The position numbers and the translations under genes were made by a program. A stretch of DNA of 64,000 bases, from positions 1,569,349 through 1,633,348 of the forward strand of contig NZ_VRUR01000001.1 of NCBI RefSeq assembly GCF_008040165.1, written 5' to 3'. The notes beneath the pieces are model-generated. The model worked only from the letters and a program-made list of their open reading frames with translations, was not told the origin of the DNA and did no database searches. The DNA comes from Flagellimonas hymeniacidonis. Its GTDB lineage: Bacteria; Bacteroidota; Bacteroidia; Flavobacteriales; Flavobacteriaceae. Below, in pieces: positions 42,239 to 51,334 of the stretch; the stretch's first letter is position 1, and each line of letters begins with the position of its first letter.

Positions 42239-42880
42239 TTATTCCTCTTCTTTAACTACAATAAGACTCGCTTTGGAACCTGTAGAAAGATTCCAACGGT
42301 TATTGTGTATGACCTGGCCTTTTTCATCAGCTATTACAACTTGTGCTGTATTGGGACCAGATGATCCTTGGTTCAAAGCTTCAAAATCGAGACGGTTAAA
42401 TCCTTTTACTAAATCAATATTAACCCCTTTAAAGGACCCGGACAGTAACATATTGTGCTCAATAACCTCTCCGTTGAGATATATTTTTACACGATCTCCA
42501 TCTACATATTCATGATCTCTACAAACAATACCCACAAATTTGGCGGTAGTTTTTATATCACCTAAATATTGATCACCAAAATGTTCCTTGGAACCTTTTT
42601 TCTCTTTTTCTCCAACTTTGGGGTCTATTACCAAATCGTGACCAGCTTGTAGCAATTCTCTATCCGGTAGCATTTTTACACCTGGCTTATTATTTTTTGA
42701 AGTTAAATTCTCATCAATAACCGAAGGTATACGAAGTGAAGTCCCTTGATTTGAAGGTTTAATATCCAAGTTGTTCCGCTCTCCAACCTTAAGAGGTCTG
42801 GTAGTAGGGATATCGCCCTGGGCATTTATGTTTGAAAGTCCCAGCACAAAGCAGGAAAATAGAAAAACCAATTTTTTCAT
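42239..42880 (-). CDS. Secreted protein of unknown function
   Basis: Protein of 213 residues from ATG 42880, with signal peptide MKKLVFLFSCFVLGLSNINAQ. The mature part starts with a disordered stretch (PTTRPLKVGERNNLDIKPSNQGTSLRIPSVIDENLTSKNNKPGV). It ends in a compact beta domain containing YVDGDRVKIYLNGEVIEHNMLLSGSFKGVNIDLVKGFNRLDFEALNQGSSGPNTAQVVI. I do not recognise a named family. The type is common in Flavobacteriaceae genomes as a conserved periplasmic or surface protein. Confidence 0.65.
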   Translation of the reverse strand: MKKLVFLFSCFVLGLSNINAQGDIPTTRPLKVGERNNLDIKPSNQGTSLRIPSVIDENLTSKNNKPGVKMLPDRELLQAGHDLVIDPKVGEKEKKGSKEHFGDQYLGDIKTTAKFVGIVCRDHEYVDGDRVKIYLNGEVIEHNMLLSGSFKGVNIDLVKGFNRLDFEALNQGSSGPNTAQVVIADEKGQVIHNNRWNLSTGSKASLIVVKEEE

Positions 42881-42979
42881 AGCAACTTGGTCGATTTGTT
42901 GTCCTAAAGTTAACAAATACCTTGCCAAGCATCTTATAAAACACTGTTAAATACCAGCTTATGGCTAAATGAAGGGATG

Positions 42980-43876
42980 TTAGTTATCTATGTAATCCAC
43001 CAGTTTTTCAGGACCTTCCAACAAAATCCGGACTATTTGAAGTGTGCCATCTGGTTTTGTGGCGATTTGCCATTTGATCAATGAAATCTTACCATTTTCC
43101 ACCTCAATACCTGTAATACTCCTTGGATGCACGCAACTGCCATCATTGAAAAATGGAATCTCACCAGGTTCTGGAAACCTCGGTCTATGGGTGTGCCCAG
43201 CTATTGTAATACGCAGGTTGTTCCCAACAATCCAGCGTTTAATTCGTCTTTCAATACGGATAAGTTCCTTATAATTTTTAGCTGGACTTGTTGGGTCGGC
43301 TATACCCACAACTTGCAATGGTTTCCATAGCACACGAACCAAAAAACGCCCAATACGCCAGCAAACGTAGTTCCACCAATCTGCTTGGTGTCCGTGCGTA
43401 CAAAATAGTTCTTGGCCTGTATCACGATGCTTTAGTATGAGTGCTTCATGATAGGTAATGCCTTCAAAAAGCTCTTTGTCCGAATCGTCAATAGGTTCAA
43501 AATAACTGGAGAGGTGTTTGTCTACATAAGACTGGTCTCTATAAACCATATCATGGTTTCCCCATACCATGTAAAGCCTGTTTTCTAGATGAAATTGACT
43601 TAAAAGCTGATAAACGTTTTTATGGGCTTCAAAAATTGATTCGAAACTAAGATTTTCCCATAATTCATCGCCATCACCTAGTTCGCAATAGCGAAACCCC
43701 TCTCTATAGTAGTGATTTAGGGCATGGAAGTAAATGTTTCGGTTGTTGGCAAAATCATCTGCAAAGCTATTATCTCCTCGGTGGCAGTCGCTGAAAAATA
43801 TGAACTTGTCCCTATCATCAAAAGCAACAATTCTTGCATTTTTGTAGGCACGATCTAGCCTGGTACGGGATGACAT
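42980..43876 (-). CDS. Calcineurin-type metallophosphoesterase
   Basis: Cytoplasmic phosphoesterase of 298 residues with the full motif series: FFSDCHRGDNSFADDF, CELGDGDELWEN, MVWGNHDMVY, LFCTHGHQADWW and ITIAGHTHRPRFP. The GDGDELWE form and length recall UDP-2,3-diacylglucosamine hydrolase (LpxH)-like enzymes, but the substrate is not settled. No signal peptide. Monocistronic, 100 bp downstream in gene order from the divergent GAF-domain gene. Confidence 0.88.
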   Translation of the reverse strand: MSSRTRLDRAYKNARIVAFDDRDKFIFFSDCHRGDNSFADDFANNRNIYFHALNHYYREGFRYCELGDGDELWENLSFESIFEAHKNVYQLLSQFHLENRLYMVWGNHDMVYRDQSYVDKHLSSYFEPIDDSDKELFEGITYHEALILKHRDTGQELFCTHGHQADWWNYVCWRIGRFLVRVLWKPLQVVGIADPTSPAKNYKELIRIERRIKRWIVGNNLRITIAGHTHRPRFPEPGEIPFFNDGSCVHPRSITGIEVENGKISLIKWQIATKPDGTLQIVRILLEGPEKLVDYIDN

Positions 43877-43991
43877 ACTTCAAATTTTACCCAATATCCA
43901 AAAAATGCAGGTAAATCCATAAAGATTCTCTTAACAACTGTGCATTTTTTCTTTTTGTAACTTTACAGGCTCAACCTCGACTAAAATTTAT

Positions 43992-46367
43992 ATGAAGGAG
44001 AACGCCAATGCGGAAAGTCCTATGCTTCAATTTGTAAGTTTCAATAAATTATTGCAACATTATGATGAGCAGTTAAAAAGTAAGGACAAATATCTATCGG
44101 ACAGAGCAAAATTTGTTTTGGATGCCGTCGCTCCTTTCCCAGAACTGAGAGAGGGTTTTAACGATGTTGAATTGTTAGAGAAGCACAAGGATGTTATTGG
44201 TATTATCTTGGCTGATACTTTTGCTCCAGTACTTACAAAGAACGAAATAAAGACGGCTTCCACTCCTTTTGAAAACTTGGTTTTTAATTCTTCAGAACGT
44301 TTTCAGAATATTTTAAAGGCAGCAGGCAAAGGATTTGAATTGGAAATCCGGAATATGCCTATGGATCTTAACTATATTATGAAGTGTACCGTAGTGCTAA
44401 GCTTTTACTACGGATTTAAAATGGACTTTAAACGTCCGCTTTTCTATGATATACCAGACGCCAATGGCGTAATGAGGCACTATAGAATCCTGTATAATGC
44501 AGATTTTATGGAGATTATACCCACAGAAAAGGCCAAGGAACTTACACAGGATGATGTTGATGAGCTTTTGGAAAATTTTGATAATCTAGACTTATGGAAG
44601 GAGAAAATTCCTCCAAACAGTTTTCTATCAAAAGGTTTCGTTATCTCCAATATGTTCGATGTTACTGCGGAGCATTCCATTTCTGGGATAAAATCTACAT
44701 TAATTGGGAGCAATAAAAGAGGCACTGAAAATTTCATGGACAATTTTCAAGACACTTTCAGGTCACTTTTTAACCTTAAGAAAATAAACGTTGGTTTTAC
44801 AGGATATGATGCCAATGCCAATAGGTTTTTAAAGATTTATGGAAAGGGTATAGAGAGTCATATTCTAAAGGGCAAAGAAACGGAATCCTGTGATGCCATG
44901 CTTTGCGGCTATTCTTATGATAAGTTGTTTAAGGACAATACCTATTTTGCCATTTCCAATGTAGAAAAATACTTTAAGAAATCTGAGGGCAAACAACAGC
45001 CCTATAAAAACCTACATGAGCAGGGCATAAAAAGTGCCATCTTAGCACCAATTGCCGATAATGGAGTATTGCTTGGTGTTTTAGAATTGGTCTCTGGGAC
45101 AGTGAATGAACTTAACAGCGTCAATGCCAATAAGCTTGATGATGTGATGCCATTTATCGTTTCTGCAGTGCTAAGATCTATCGAGGAGGAGGAAAATCTT
45201 GTAGATGCTATTATCCAACATGAGTGCACCACGGTTCATTCATCAGTTTATTGGAAATTCCAAGAAGAAGCAAAGCGCTTTATGGCTGATGAATTGGTTG
45301 GAAATCATCCTGTTTTTAAAGAGATTGTATTTAAAGATGTCTATCCGCTGTATGGTCAAATAGACATAAAAGATTCTTCCAAAGAGCGCAATTTATCTAT
45401 ACAGCGAGACCTCATGATTCAGCTTTCTGAAATTAATGGTGTCTTGGAAGTTGCCGTAAAAAAATATAAACTCCCCATTTATGAGGAGCTTATGTTTAGG
45501 GTGAACGCCTATCTTGAAGAGGTAAGGGATGCACTGTATACCCATACGGAGCAAGCTGTTTTCGATTTTGTAAAAGAAGAAATTACACCGGTTTTCAATC
45601 ATTTAAAAAAGGAAGATACTAAGCTTAAAGCATTGGTTGAGACCTATGAAGCTCAAATAGATCCTAGCACAGAATCTTACTATGACCATCGTCGCAATTA
45701 TGATCAAAGTGTAATGGAAGCAAATATGGAACTGGCTGCTTTGTTGGACAAAAAACAAGTGGATGCCCAAGAAATGTTCCCACATTATTTTGAGCGTTAC
45801 AAAACCGATGGCGTGGAACACAATATGTACATAGGGAGTTCTATTGCCAACGATAGAAACTTTGATGAACTTTACTTAAGTAATTTAAGATTGTGGCAGC
45901 TTCAGGTAATGTGCGATATGGAGAATAAGTATTATGCCCTTAAGCCCAAATTACCGGTTAAATTAGATGTAGCTTCTTTAGTTTTGGTGTATAGTACCTC
46001 TTTGGCAATTCGTTTTAGAATGGATGAAAAGCGATTCGATGTGGATGGCACTTACAATGCCAGATATGAAATTATTAAAAAACGCATCGATAAGTCATAC
46101 ATAAAAGGAACTAACGAAAGATTAACGCAGAAAGGAAAATTGGCCATTGTATACTCTCAAAGAAAGGATGAGAAAGAGTATATGCGTTATATAAAGTTCT
46201 TAAAAGCAAAGGGTTACTTTACCAACAATATTGAAATAGTTGAGCTCGAAGGGCTTCAGGGAGTGACCGGACTTAAAGCTATTAGAGCAGAAATTTTGTA
46301 CAGGAAAGACACAAAATCTGAACGGACTTATACCTATGAGGATTTAATGGAAGAATTGAAGTCTTAA
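43992..46367 (+). CDS. Large GAF-domain protein
   Basis: Cytoplasmic protein of 791 residues. A GAF-like sensory domain occupies roughly residues 240-400: INVGFTGYDANANRFLKIYGKGIESHILKGKE..., IKSAILAPIADNGVLLGVLELVSGTVNELNSVNANKLDDVMPFIVSAVLRSIEE. The N- and C-terminal thirds are helical and unlike any family I know; the C-terminal part includes QRKDEKEYMRYIKFLKAKGYFTNNIEIVELEGLQGVTGLKAIRAEIL. No kinase, cyclase or HTH is present. GAF domains bind cyclic nucleotides or other small ligands. It converges on the HD-PycTM gene with a 10-bp gap, but co-function is only a hypothesis. Confidence 0.7.
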   Translation: MKENANAESPMLQFVSFNKLLQHYDEQLKSKDKYLSDRAKFVLDAVAPFPELREGFNDVELLEKHKDVIGIILADTFAPVLTKNEIKTASTPFENLVFNSSERFQNILKAAGKGFELEIRNMPMDLNYIMKCTVVLSFYYGFKMDFKRPLFYDIPDANGVMRHYRILYNADFMEIIPTEKAKELTQDDVDELLENFDNLDLWKEKIPPNSFLSKGFVISNMFDVTAEHSISGIKSTLIGSNKRGTENFMDNFQDTFRSLFNLKKINVGFTGYDANANRFLKIYGKGIESHILKGKETESCDAMLCGYSYDKLFKDNTYFAISNVEKYFKKSEGKQQPYKNLHEQGIKSAILAPIADNGVLLGVLELVSGTVNELNSVNANKLDDVMPFIVSAVLRSIEEEENLVDAIIQHECTTVHSSVYWKFQEEAKRFMADELVGNHPVFKEIVFKDVYPLYGQIDIKDSSKERNLSIQRDLMIQLSEINGVLEVAVKKYKLPIYEELMFRVNAYLEEVRDALYTHTEQAVFDFVKEEITPVFNHLKKEDTKLKALVETYEAQIDPSTESYYDHRRNYDQSVMEANMELAALLDKKQVDAQEMFPHYFERYKTDGVEHNMYIGSSIANDRNFDELYLSNLRLWQLQVMCDMENKYYALKPKLPVKLDVASLVLVYSTSLAIRFRMDEKRFDVDGTYNARYEIIKKRIDKSYIKGTNERLTQKGKLAIVYSQRKDEKEYMRYIKFLKAKGYFTNNIEIVELEGLQGVTGLKAIRAEILYRKDTKSERTYTYEDLMEELKS

Positions 46368-46377
46368 CTTAGGGATG

Positions 46378-47568
46378 TTACAATCTAGCTGATCCCCCCA
46401 AAAAGTGAAATGATATTCCAAATGCAAGTACGGAAATTACAATACCCACAATAAAAATGGTGTAAGTCAACCGTAATATCTTGTATTTTCTATTCAAGAC
46501 AAGTCCCAAAAAGTAAAGATCTTTTGTAAGTGAAGAATAGATATATTGGTTGTCCTTAATCAATTCTTGAATGGCCCATTCATAATCGTTTAAACTCATT
46601 TTGTGAAAGTTACCAAAAAACAAAAGGTTCACTTTTTTGTCTTCTACATCTTTTTTGGTAAACTGCCCGCTAGTAACGTTTGGCCTCGTTGCAAGTACCG
46701 CCAAAACCATGGATATCACACTAAAAGTTATAAATATAACCGTGGGGTAAATTAAATATGTGTTGGATGGATTGTCCAATTTTGGAATTAGGTTGGACAA
46801 TGCCACAGAAATAATAATAGCATTTACCGATAATAGGATGTTGGCTTTGGTATCGGCAATATCACTCAGGGTCAAGTGGTTCTTTAGGGTTACCCTAAAA
46901 AGTGTCTGGATTCCCCGGTCTGGACTTTCACTTTTGTATTTAGCTTTTAACGCCTCTTTTTTGGCAATCTTCTTTTCCGTCTTTTTTTCTTTGACCAGTT
47001 GTTTTAGATTGCGCTCTTTGCCCTCATTCCAGTTTTCTTTGGCATAATCAGAATAATACTGGTGCTCGTCCCTAAACATTTTAATATTCTCATCTCGCCA
47101 AGCTTTGTTGGAAAAGTTTGCAATATTGAGAAGCTCAAGCTCTTCTTTCAAAAAATCTGTGGTCTCCCAATAACTTTTTTGCGCAAAGTGCGAAGCGTCT
47201 GCATCTCTTATAATTTGCTCTTTTAAGTCAACAGGTTCATGGTATCTTTTAGTGGCCAAAATACAAGAGCATATATCTTTAATAGCCTCAGGGGCATAGT
47301 TGTTTTTAGTAAGAAAATCTGAGGCTATTTTGCAACTATTCTCCTCATGGTCTTCTACTCCCTTTGTATAGCCTACATCATGAAACCAGGCCGAAAGCAA
47401 TAACTTCTCATTTTCCAAATCTTCAAGATTATAAAAATTGAGCAATTCTTTAGTACTTTTAACCACACGTTGGGTATGCCGTAAATTGTGATATAAAAAC
47501 TTTGGATCTAATTTATTTTCCAAAAGTTCTGTGACAAAATGTTCAGTTTTTTCAACAATTTCCGACAT
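46378..47568 (-). CDS. HD phosphohydrolase fused to Pycsar-effector-like membrane domain
   Basis: Protein of 396 residues from ATG 47568. Residues 1-190: HD domain with metal ligands His31, His63-Asp64 (LLLSAWFHDVGYTKG), His74 and Asp122/124 (IIRDADASHF). Residues 190-230: a highly charged helix with many Lys and Glu. Residues 235-396: membrane domain with HLTLSDIADTKANILLSVNAIIISVAL, a second helix (YLIYPTVIFITFSVISMVLAVLA), NLLFFGNFHKMSLNDYEWAIQEL, and a last helix near the C-terminus. That pattern matches the Pycsar TM effector family (DUF5706/PycTM). No nucleotide cyclase is next to it. It may hydrolyse a nucleotide signal that gates its own membrane part. Confidence 0.82.
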   Translation of the reverse strand: MSEIVEKTEHFVTELLENKLDPKFLYHNLRHTQRVVKSTKELLNFYNLEDLENEKLLLSAWFHDVGYTKGVEDHEENSCKIASDFLTKNNYAPEAIKDICSCILATKRYHEPVDLKEQIIRDADASHFAQKSYWETTDFLKEELELLNIANFSNKAWRDENIKMFRDEHQYYSDYAKENWNEGKERNLKQLVKEKKTEKKIAKKEALKAKYKSESPDRGIQTLFRVTLKNHLTLSDIADTKANILLSVNAIIISVALSNLIPKLDNPSNTYLIYPTVIFITFSVISMVLAVLATRPNVTSGQFTKKDVEDKKVNLLFFGNFHKMSLNDYEWAIQELIKDNQYIYSSLTKDLYFLGLVLNRKYKILRLTYTIFIVGIVISVLAFGISFHFLGGSARL

Positions 47569-47585
47569 AATATTACTTTGAATCT

Positions 47586-47604
47586 CCAAAATACAAAATT
47601 TTGG
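47586..47604. promoter_or_regulatory. Dyad in the divergent promoter region
   Basis: CCAAAAT (47586-47592), five bases, ATTTTGG (47598-47604): a perfect inverted repeat in the 52-bp gap between the HD-PycTM gene and the phosphatase-barrel gene. It could be an operator controlling both. Confidence 0.35.
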
Positions 47605-47620
47605 AATCAACCTCATTGAT

Positions 47621-50600
47621 ATGAAAAAACATTACCTGTCAATCCTTTTATTGGTCATGGTTTCAAGCTGTGCCACATATGAAGCAAAGTATGATATCCC
47701 CTTTAATGGAAATACGGCATTGAACAACGAAGAAATTGAACATACCTTCTATCTTATTGGAGATGCGGGAAAATCTCCAATGGGAGACATGAATCCTGCA
47801 CTTAAAAAATTTAAATCAAGATTGGAGGGTGCTAACAAAAACAGTACCGCTATTTTTTTAGGAGATAATATCTATCCAGCAGGTTTACCAGATAAGAAGG
47901 ATTCTACCATAGCCTATATCAATGCAAAAAATGATTTGAACGCGCAATTAAAAACGTTGGTAGGGTTTCCTGGAAAAACTGTATTTATTCCTGGAAACCA
48001 TGATTGGTATAATGAAGGATTAAAAGGACTTAAAAGACAAGAAGAATATATAGAGAAAGAACTGGATAGCAAGGAAGTTTTTTTTCCTGAAAATGGCTGC
48101 CCTTTGGAAAAAATTGAAATAACGGAGAACATAGTTGTTATTGCAATAGACACAGAATGGTATTTGGTCAACTGGGATAAGCACCCCACAATTAATGATG
48201 ATTGCGAAATAAAAGATAGGGAAAGATTTTTTGAAGAATTAGAAAGTTTAATTAAGAAAAACAGGGATAAAACCGTAATTCTAGCAATGCATCACCCTAT
48301 GTTTACCTATGGATCTCATGGGGGACAATTTTCATTTAGACAGCATATGTATCCAAGGTCTACGGGTAAAATACCCCTTCCAGGCCTTGGTTCTGTGATC
48401 AACCTTTTAAGGAAAACATCTGGAGCATCATTTGAGGATCAGTCAAATAAGATATACAATCGATTGAAAAATAGGATTGTAACACTTGCACAGTATTCAG
48501 AAAATGTAATTTTTACATCTGGACATGAGCATACACTGCAGTATATTGTAGAAAGGGGTATTCCCCAAATTGTTAGTGGTTCTGGGGCAAAAAAGGGAGC
48601 AACTCGATTATTGAACGGAAGTAAATTTTCTACTGGCCAAATGGGTTATGCCATTTTAAAGGTATATAAAGATGGTTCTTCTGGAGTGGATTTTTATGGG
48701 CTTGATGATAATGGAGCTGAAGATTTACTATATAGCTCAGTAGTGTTGACTTCAGATAAAAAGAAAGTAAGCCGCAATTACAGTGATACATTTCCTGCTG
48801 AAATGGAAGCGTCTATCTACACAGATGAAGAGATAGATAGAAGTGGTTTTTATAAATGGCTTTGGGGTGAGCGCTATAGAAAATATTATGCTACAAAAGT
48901 AAAAGCGCCAACAGTACGTTTGGACACTCTGTTTGGGGGGCTCAGCGTAGTAAGAAAAGGTGGGGGAAACCAATCCAACTCTTTAAGGCTTGAACATAAG
49001 GATGGTAGACAATTTGTAATGCGAGCACTTAGAAAAAGTGCAGAACGATATTTACAGGCAATCGCTTTTCAAGAACAATATATTATTGGGGATTTTGAGG
49101 ATTCCTACACGGAAAAACTACTCATGGATTTTTATACTGGAGCCCATCCATATGCTCCTTTCACCATTGGGCCACTTTCTGATGCAGTGGGGATATATCA
49201 TACCAATCCAAAATTGTATTACATCCCAAAACAAAATGCACTTGGAGATTATAATAGCGATTTTGGTGGCGAACTTTATATGATTGAAGAACATGTATCT
49301 GAAGGTCATGGTGCACTAGCAAGTTTTGGATACTCAAATAAGATTGAAAGCACGTATGATTTAATCAATAAATTGAGAGAGGATGAAGAGTATAGCATTG
49401 ATAAAAATGAATACGCAAAAGCTCGCTTGTTTGATATGTTGATTGGCGATTGGGACCGACACGTAGATCAATGGCGTTGGTTGGAGTATGAAGATGCATC
49501 TGGCAAAAAGATTTTTAAACCATTTCCAAGAGATAGAGATCAGGCTTTTTCAATATGGGGAGATGGGGCATTAATGGCTTTTGCATCAAGAGCAGTTCCT
49601 TCTTTGCGGATTTTTGAAGGATTCAATGATGAGATACGAAGTGTAAAAGGGTTTAACTCATCACCGAGAACTTTTGCCTTGGATATGGCATTGCTTTCTG
49701 AAGCAGATATGGATGTATGGATAGAACAGGCAAAATTTATTCAGGAAAAAATAAATGAAGATGTTATTGACGAAGCGTTTTCCTCCTTCCCTGAAGAGGT
49801 AAATGATGAGACTATTTCCAACTTTAAAAAGACATTACTAAAAAGAAAACAAAACCTTGTGAATACAGCACAAGAGTACTTTAAGGTTATAAATAAATAT
49901 AGTGTAGTTACCGGTACGGACAAGGATGATTATTTTAGTATCAATTCAGGGGGGAACGGAGGCGTACAAGTAAGAGGGTACCGAATAAAAGGTGGAGAAA
50001 AGAAGGATTTATTTTTTGAAAGAACTTATGATCCAGAATTTACAAAAGAAGTCTGGGTATACGGTTTAGATGATGATGATGTTTTTGATGTGAATGCAGA
50101 ATCTTCTAAAATCAAAGTTAGAATTGTAGGCGGTCAAAATAATGACATATATAAGATTGCCGAAAAGTCCAAAAAAGTGCACACCTATGATTTTAAGACT
50201 AAAAAGAACACCTATGATGAAGCTTTTGGAGGGACTGTACATAACATAAATGATTACGATACCAATACCTATGAATTTCTCAAAATAAAAGCAAGTAACA
50301 ATCAGTTTTTGCCAACCATAGGTTTTAATCCAGACGATGGTTTAAGAATAGGATTTACAAATACCTATACTTTTAATGGTTTCAGGCAAAATCCGTTTAC
50401 GCAACAACATACCATTAATGCTGCCTATTACTTTGCCACTAATGGTTTTGATTTAGGGTATAATGGTGAGTTTGCCAATGTTTTCGAGAATGTCAATTTG
50501 GAGTTAAACGCGCACTTTACCAGCCCTAACTTTAGTATTAACTTTTTTGGCCTTGGTAACGAAACCCCAAATAACGACGATGAGCTTGAATTAGACTTTA

Positions 50601-51334
50601 ACCGAGTGAAAATAGAGACGATTAAGTTTGCACCTTCTTTGGTATGGAGGGGATATTTAGGTTCAAAATTTCGATTGGGAGTGTCTTATGAAAACTATGA
50701 TGTAGAAGAAACGGAAGGGCGTTTTATAGAAGGGTTTTTTACCGATGCTGGAAGGGATACCCAACAAGATTTCTTTGGAGTTGATGCAGAATATGGATAT
50801 TCAAACACGGATAACGAGGCTTTTCCGACCATGGGGATGAGCTTTTCATTGCATGGTGGTTACAAAACAAATCTACAGGATTCAGATAGGGCGTTTGGAT
50901 TTATTATTCCTAGCCTATCCATTGACCATCAGTTATGCTCCAATGGTAGATTGGTTTTGGCCACAAAACTAAAAGGGCATTTTAATATTGGAGACGATTT
51001 TGAATTTTATCAAGGAGCAAGTATAGGCGCAAACAATGGATTGAGAGGGTTTCGTTTCCAACGATTTACAGGAAAAACTGCGTATTTTCAAAACACAGAT
51101 TTACGCTACAGCTTTAGAAAAAGACAAACAGGATTGTTGCCGGTTACCCCTGGTATTTTTGGAGGATTTGATTACGGACGCGTTTGGCTACCACAAGATT
51201 CTTCAGATATATGGCACACTTCCTATGGCGGCGGGTTTTTCTTGAATGGAGCAGATATTCTCTCGGCTAATTTTGGGTTCTTCAATAGTTCAGATGGACC
51301 CCGGTTTGCTTTTGGAGTAGGCTTTGGATTTTAA
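47621..51334 (+). CDS. Phosphatase - CotH-like kinase region - outer-membrane barrel fusion
   Basis: Lipoprotein of 1237 residues (lipobox MVSSC, Cys17). Residues about 40-380: calcineurin-type phosphatase with GDAG (Asp48), FLGDNIYPAG, IPGNHDWYNEG, MHHPMF and SGHEHT. Residues about 440-760: a region with FVMRALRKSAERYLQAIAFQE, GGELYMIEEHVSEGHG, LIGDWDRHVDQWRWLEYED (Asp612-Arg-His614) and PFPRDRDQAFSIWGD (Asp638, Asp640). These are spaced as in CotH/Fam20/HipA-type kinases. Residues about 900-1237: beta-barrel with alternating strands, GLRGFRFQRFTGKTAYFQNTDLRY and final FAFGVGFGF, like surface-antigen/BamA-type barrels. The combination suggests phosphoryl transfer at the outer membrane. The kinase call is my inference. 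Confidence 0.8.
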   Translation: MKKHYLSILLLVMVSSCATYEAKYDIPFNGNTALNNEEIEHTFYLIGDAGKSPMGDMNPALKKFKSRLEGANKNSTAIFLGDNIYPAGLPDKKDSTIAYINAKNDLNAQLKTLVGFPGKTVFIPGNHDWYNEGLKGLKRQEEYIEKELDSKEVFFPENGCPLEKIEITENIVVIAIDTEWYLVNWDKHPTINDDCEIKDRERFFEELESLIKKNRDKTVILAMHHPMFTYGSHGGQFSFRQHMYPRSTGKIPLPGLGSVINLLRKTSGASFEDQSNKIYNRLKNRIVTLAQYSENVIFTSGHEHTLQYIVERGIPQIVSGSGAKKGATRLLNGSKFSTGQMGYAILKVYKDGSSGVDFYGLDDNGAEDLLYSSVVLTSDKKKVSRNYSDTFPAEMEASIYTDEEIDRSGFYKWLWGERYRKYYATKVKAPTVRLDTLFGGLSVVRKGGGNQSNSLRLEHKDGRQFVMRALRKSAERYLQAIAFQEQYIIGDFEDSYTEKLLMDFYTGAHPYAPFTIGPLSDAVGIYHTNPKLYYIPKQNALGDYNSDFGGELYMIEEHVSEGHGALASFGYSNKIESTYDLINKLREDEEYSIDKNEYAKARLFDMLIGDWDRHVDQWRWLEYEDASGKKIFKPFPRDRDQAFSIWGDGALMAFASRAVPSLRIFEGFNDEIRSVKGFNSSPRTFALDMALLSEADMDVWIEQAKFIQEKINEDVIDEAFSSFPEEVNDETISNFKKTLLKRKQNLVNTAQEYFKVINKYSVVTGTDKDDYFSINSGGNGGVQVRGYRIKGGEKKDLFFERTYDPEFTKEVWVYGLDDDDVFDVNAESSKIKVRIVGGQNNDIYKIAEKSKKVHTYDFKTKKNTYDEAFGGTVHNINDYDTNTYEFLKIKASNNQFLPTIGFNPDDGLRIGFTNTYTFNGFRQNPFTQQHTINAAYYFATNGFDLGYNGEFANVFENVNLELNAHFTSPNFSINFFGLGNETPNNDDELELDFNRVKIETIKFAPSLVWRGYLGSKFRLGVSYENYDVEETEGRFIEGFFTDAGRDTQQDFFGVDAEYGYSNTDNEAFPTMGMSFSLHGGYKTNLQDSDRAFGFIIPSLSIDHQLCSNGRLVLATKLKGHFNIGDDFEFYQGASIGANNGLRGFRFQRFTGKTAYFQNTDLRYSFRKRQTGLLPVTPGIFGGFDYGRVWLPQDSSDIWHTSYGGGFFLNGADILSANFGFFNSSDGPRFAFGVGFGF

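Noticed and set aside
46378-47568. Complete Pycsar phage-defence operon
   Set aside because: The effector-like domain is present but no cytidylate or uridylate cyclase lies next to it, so a Pycsar system cannot be claimed.
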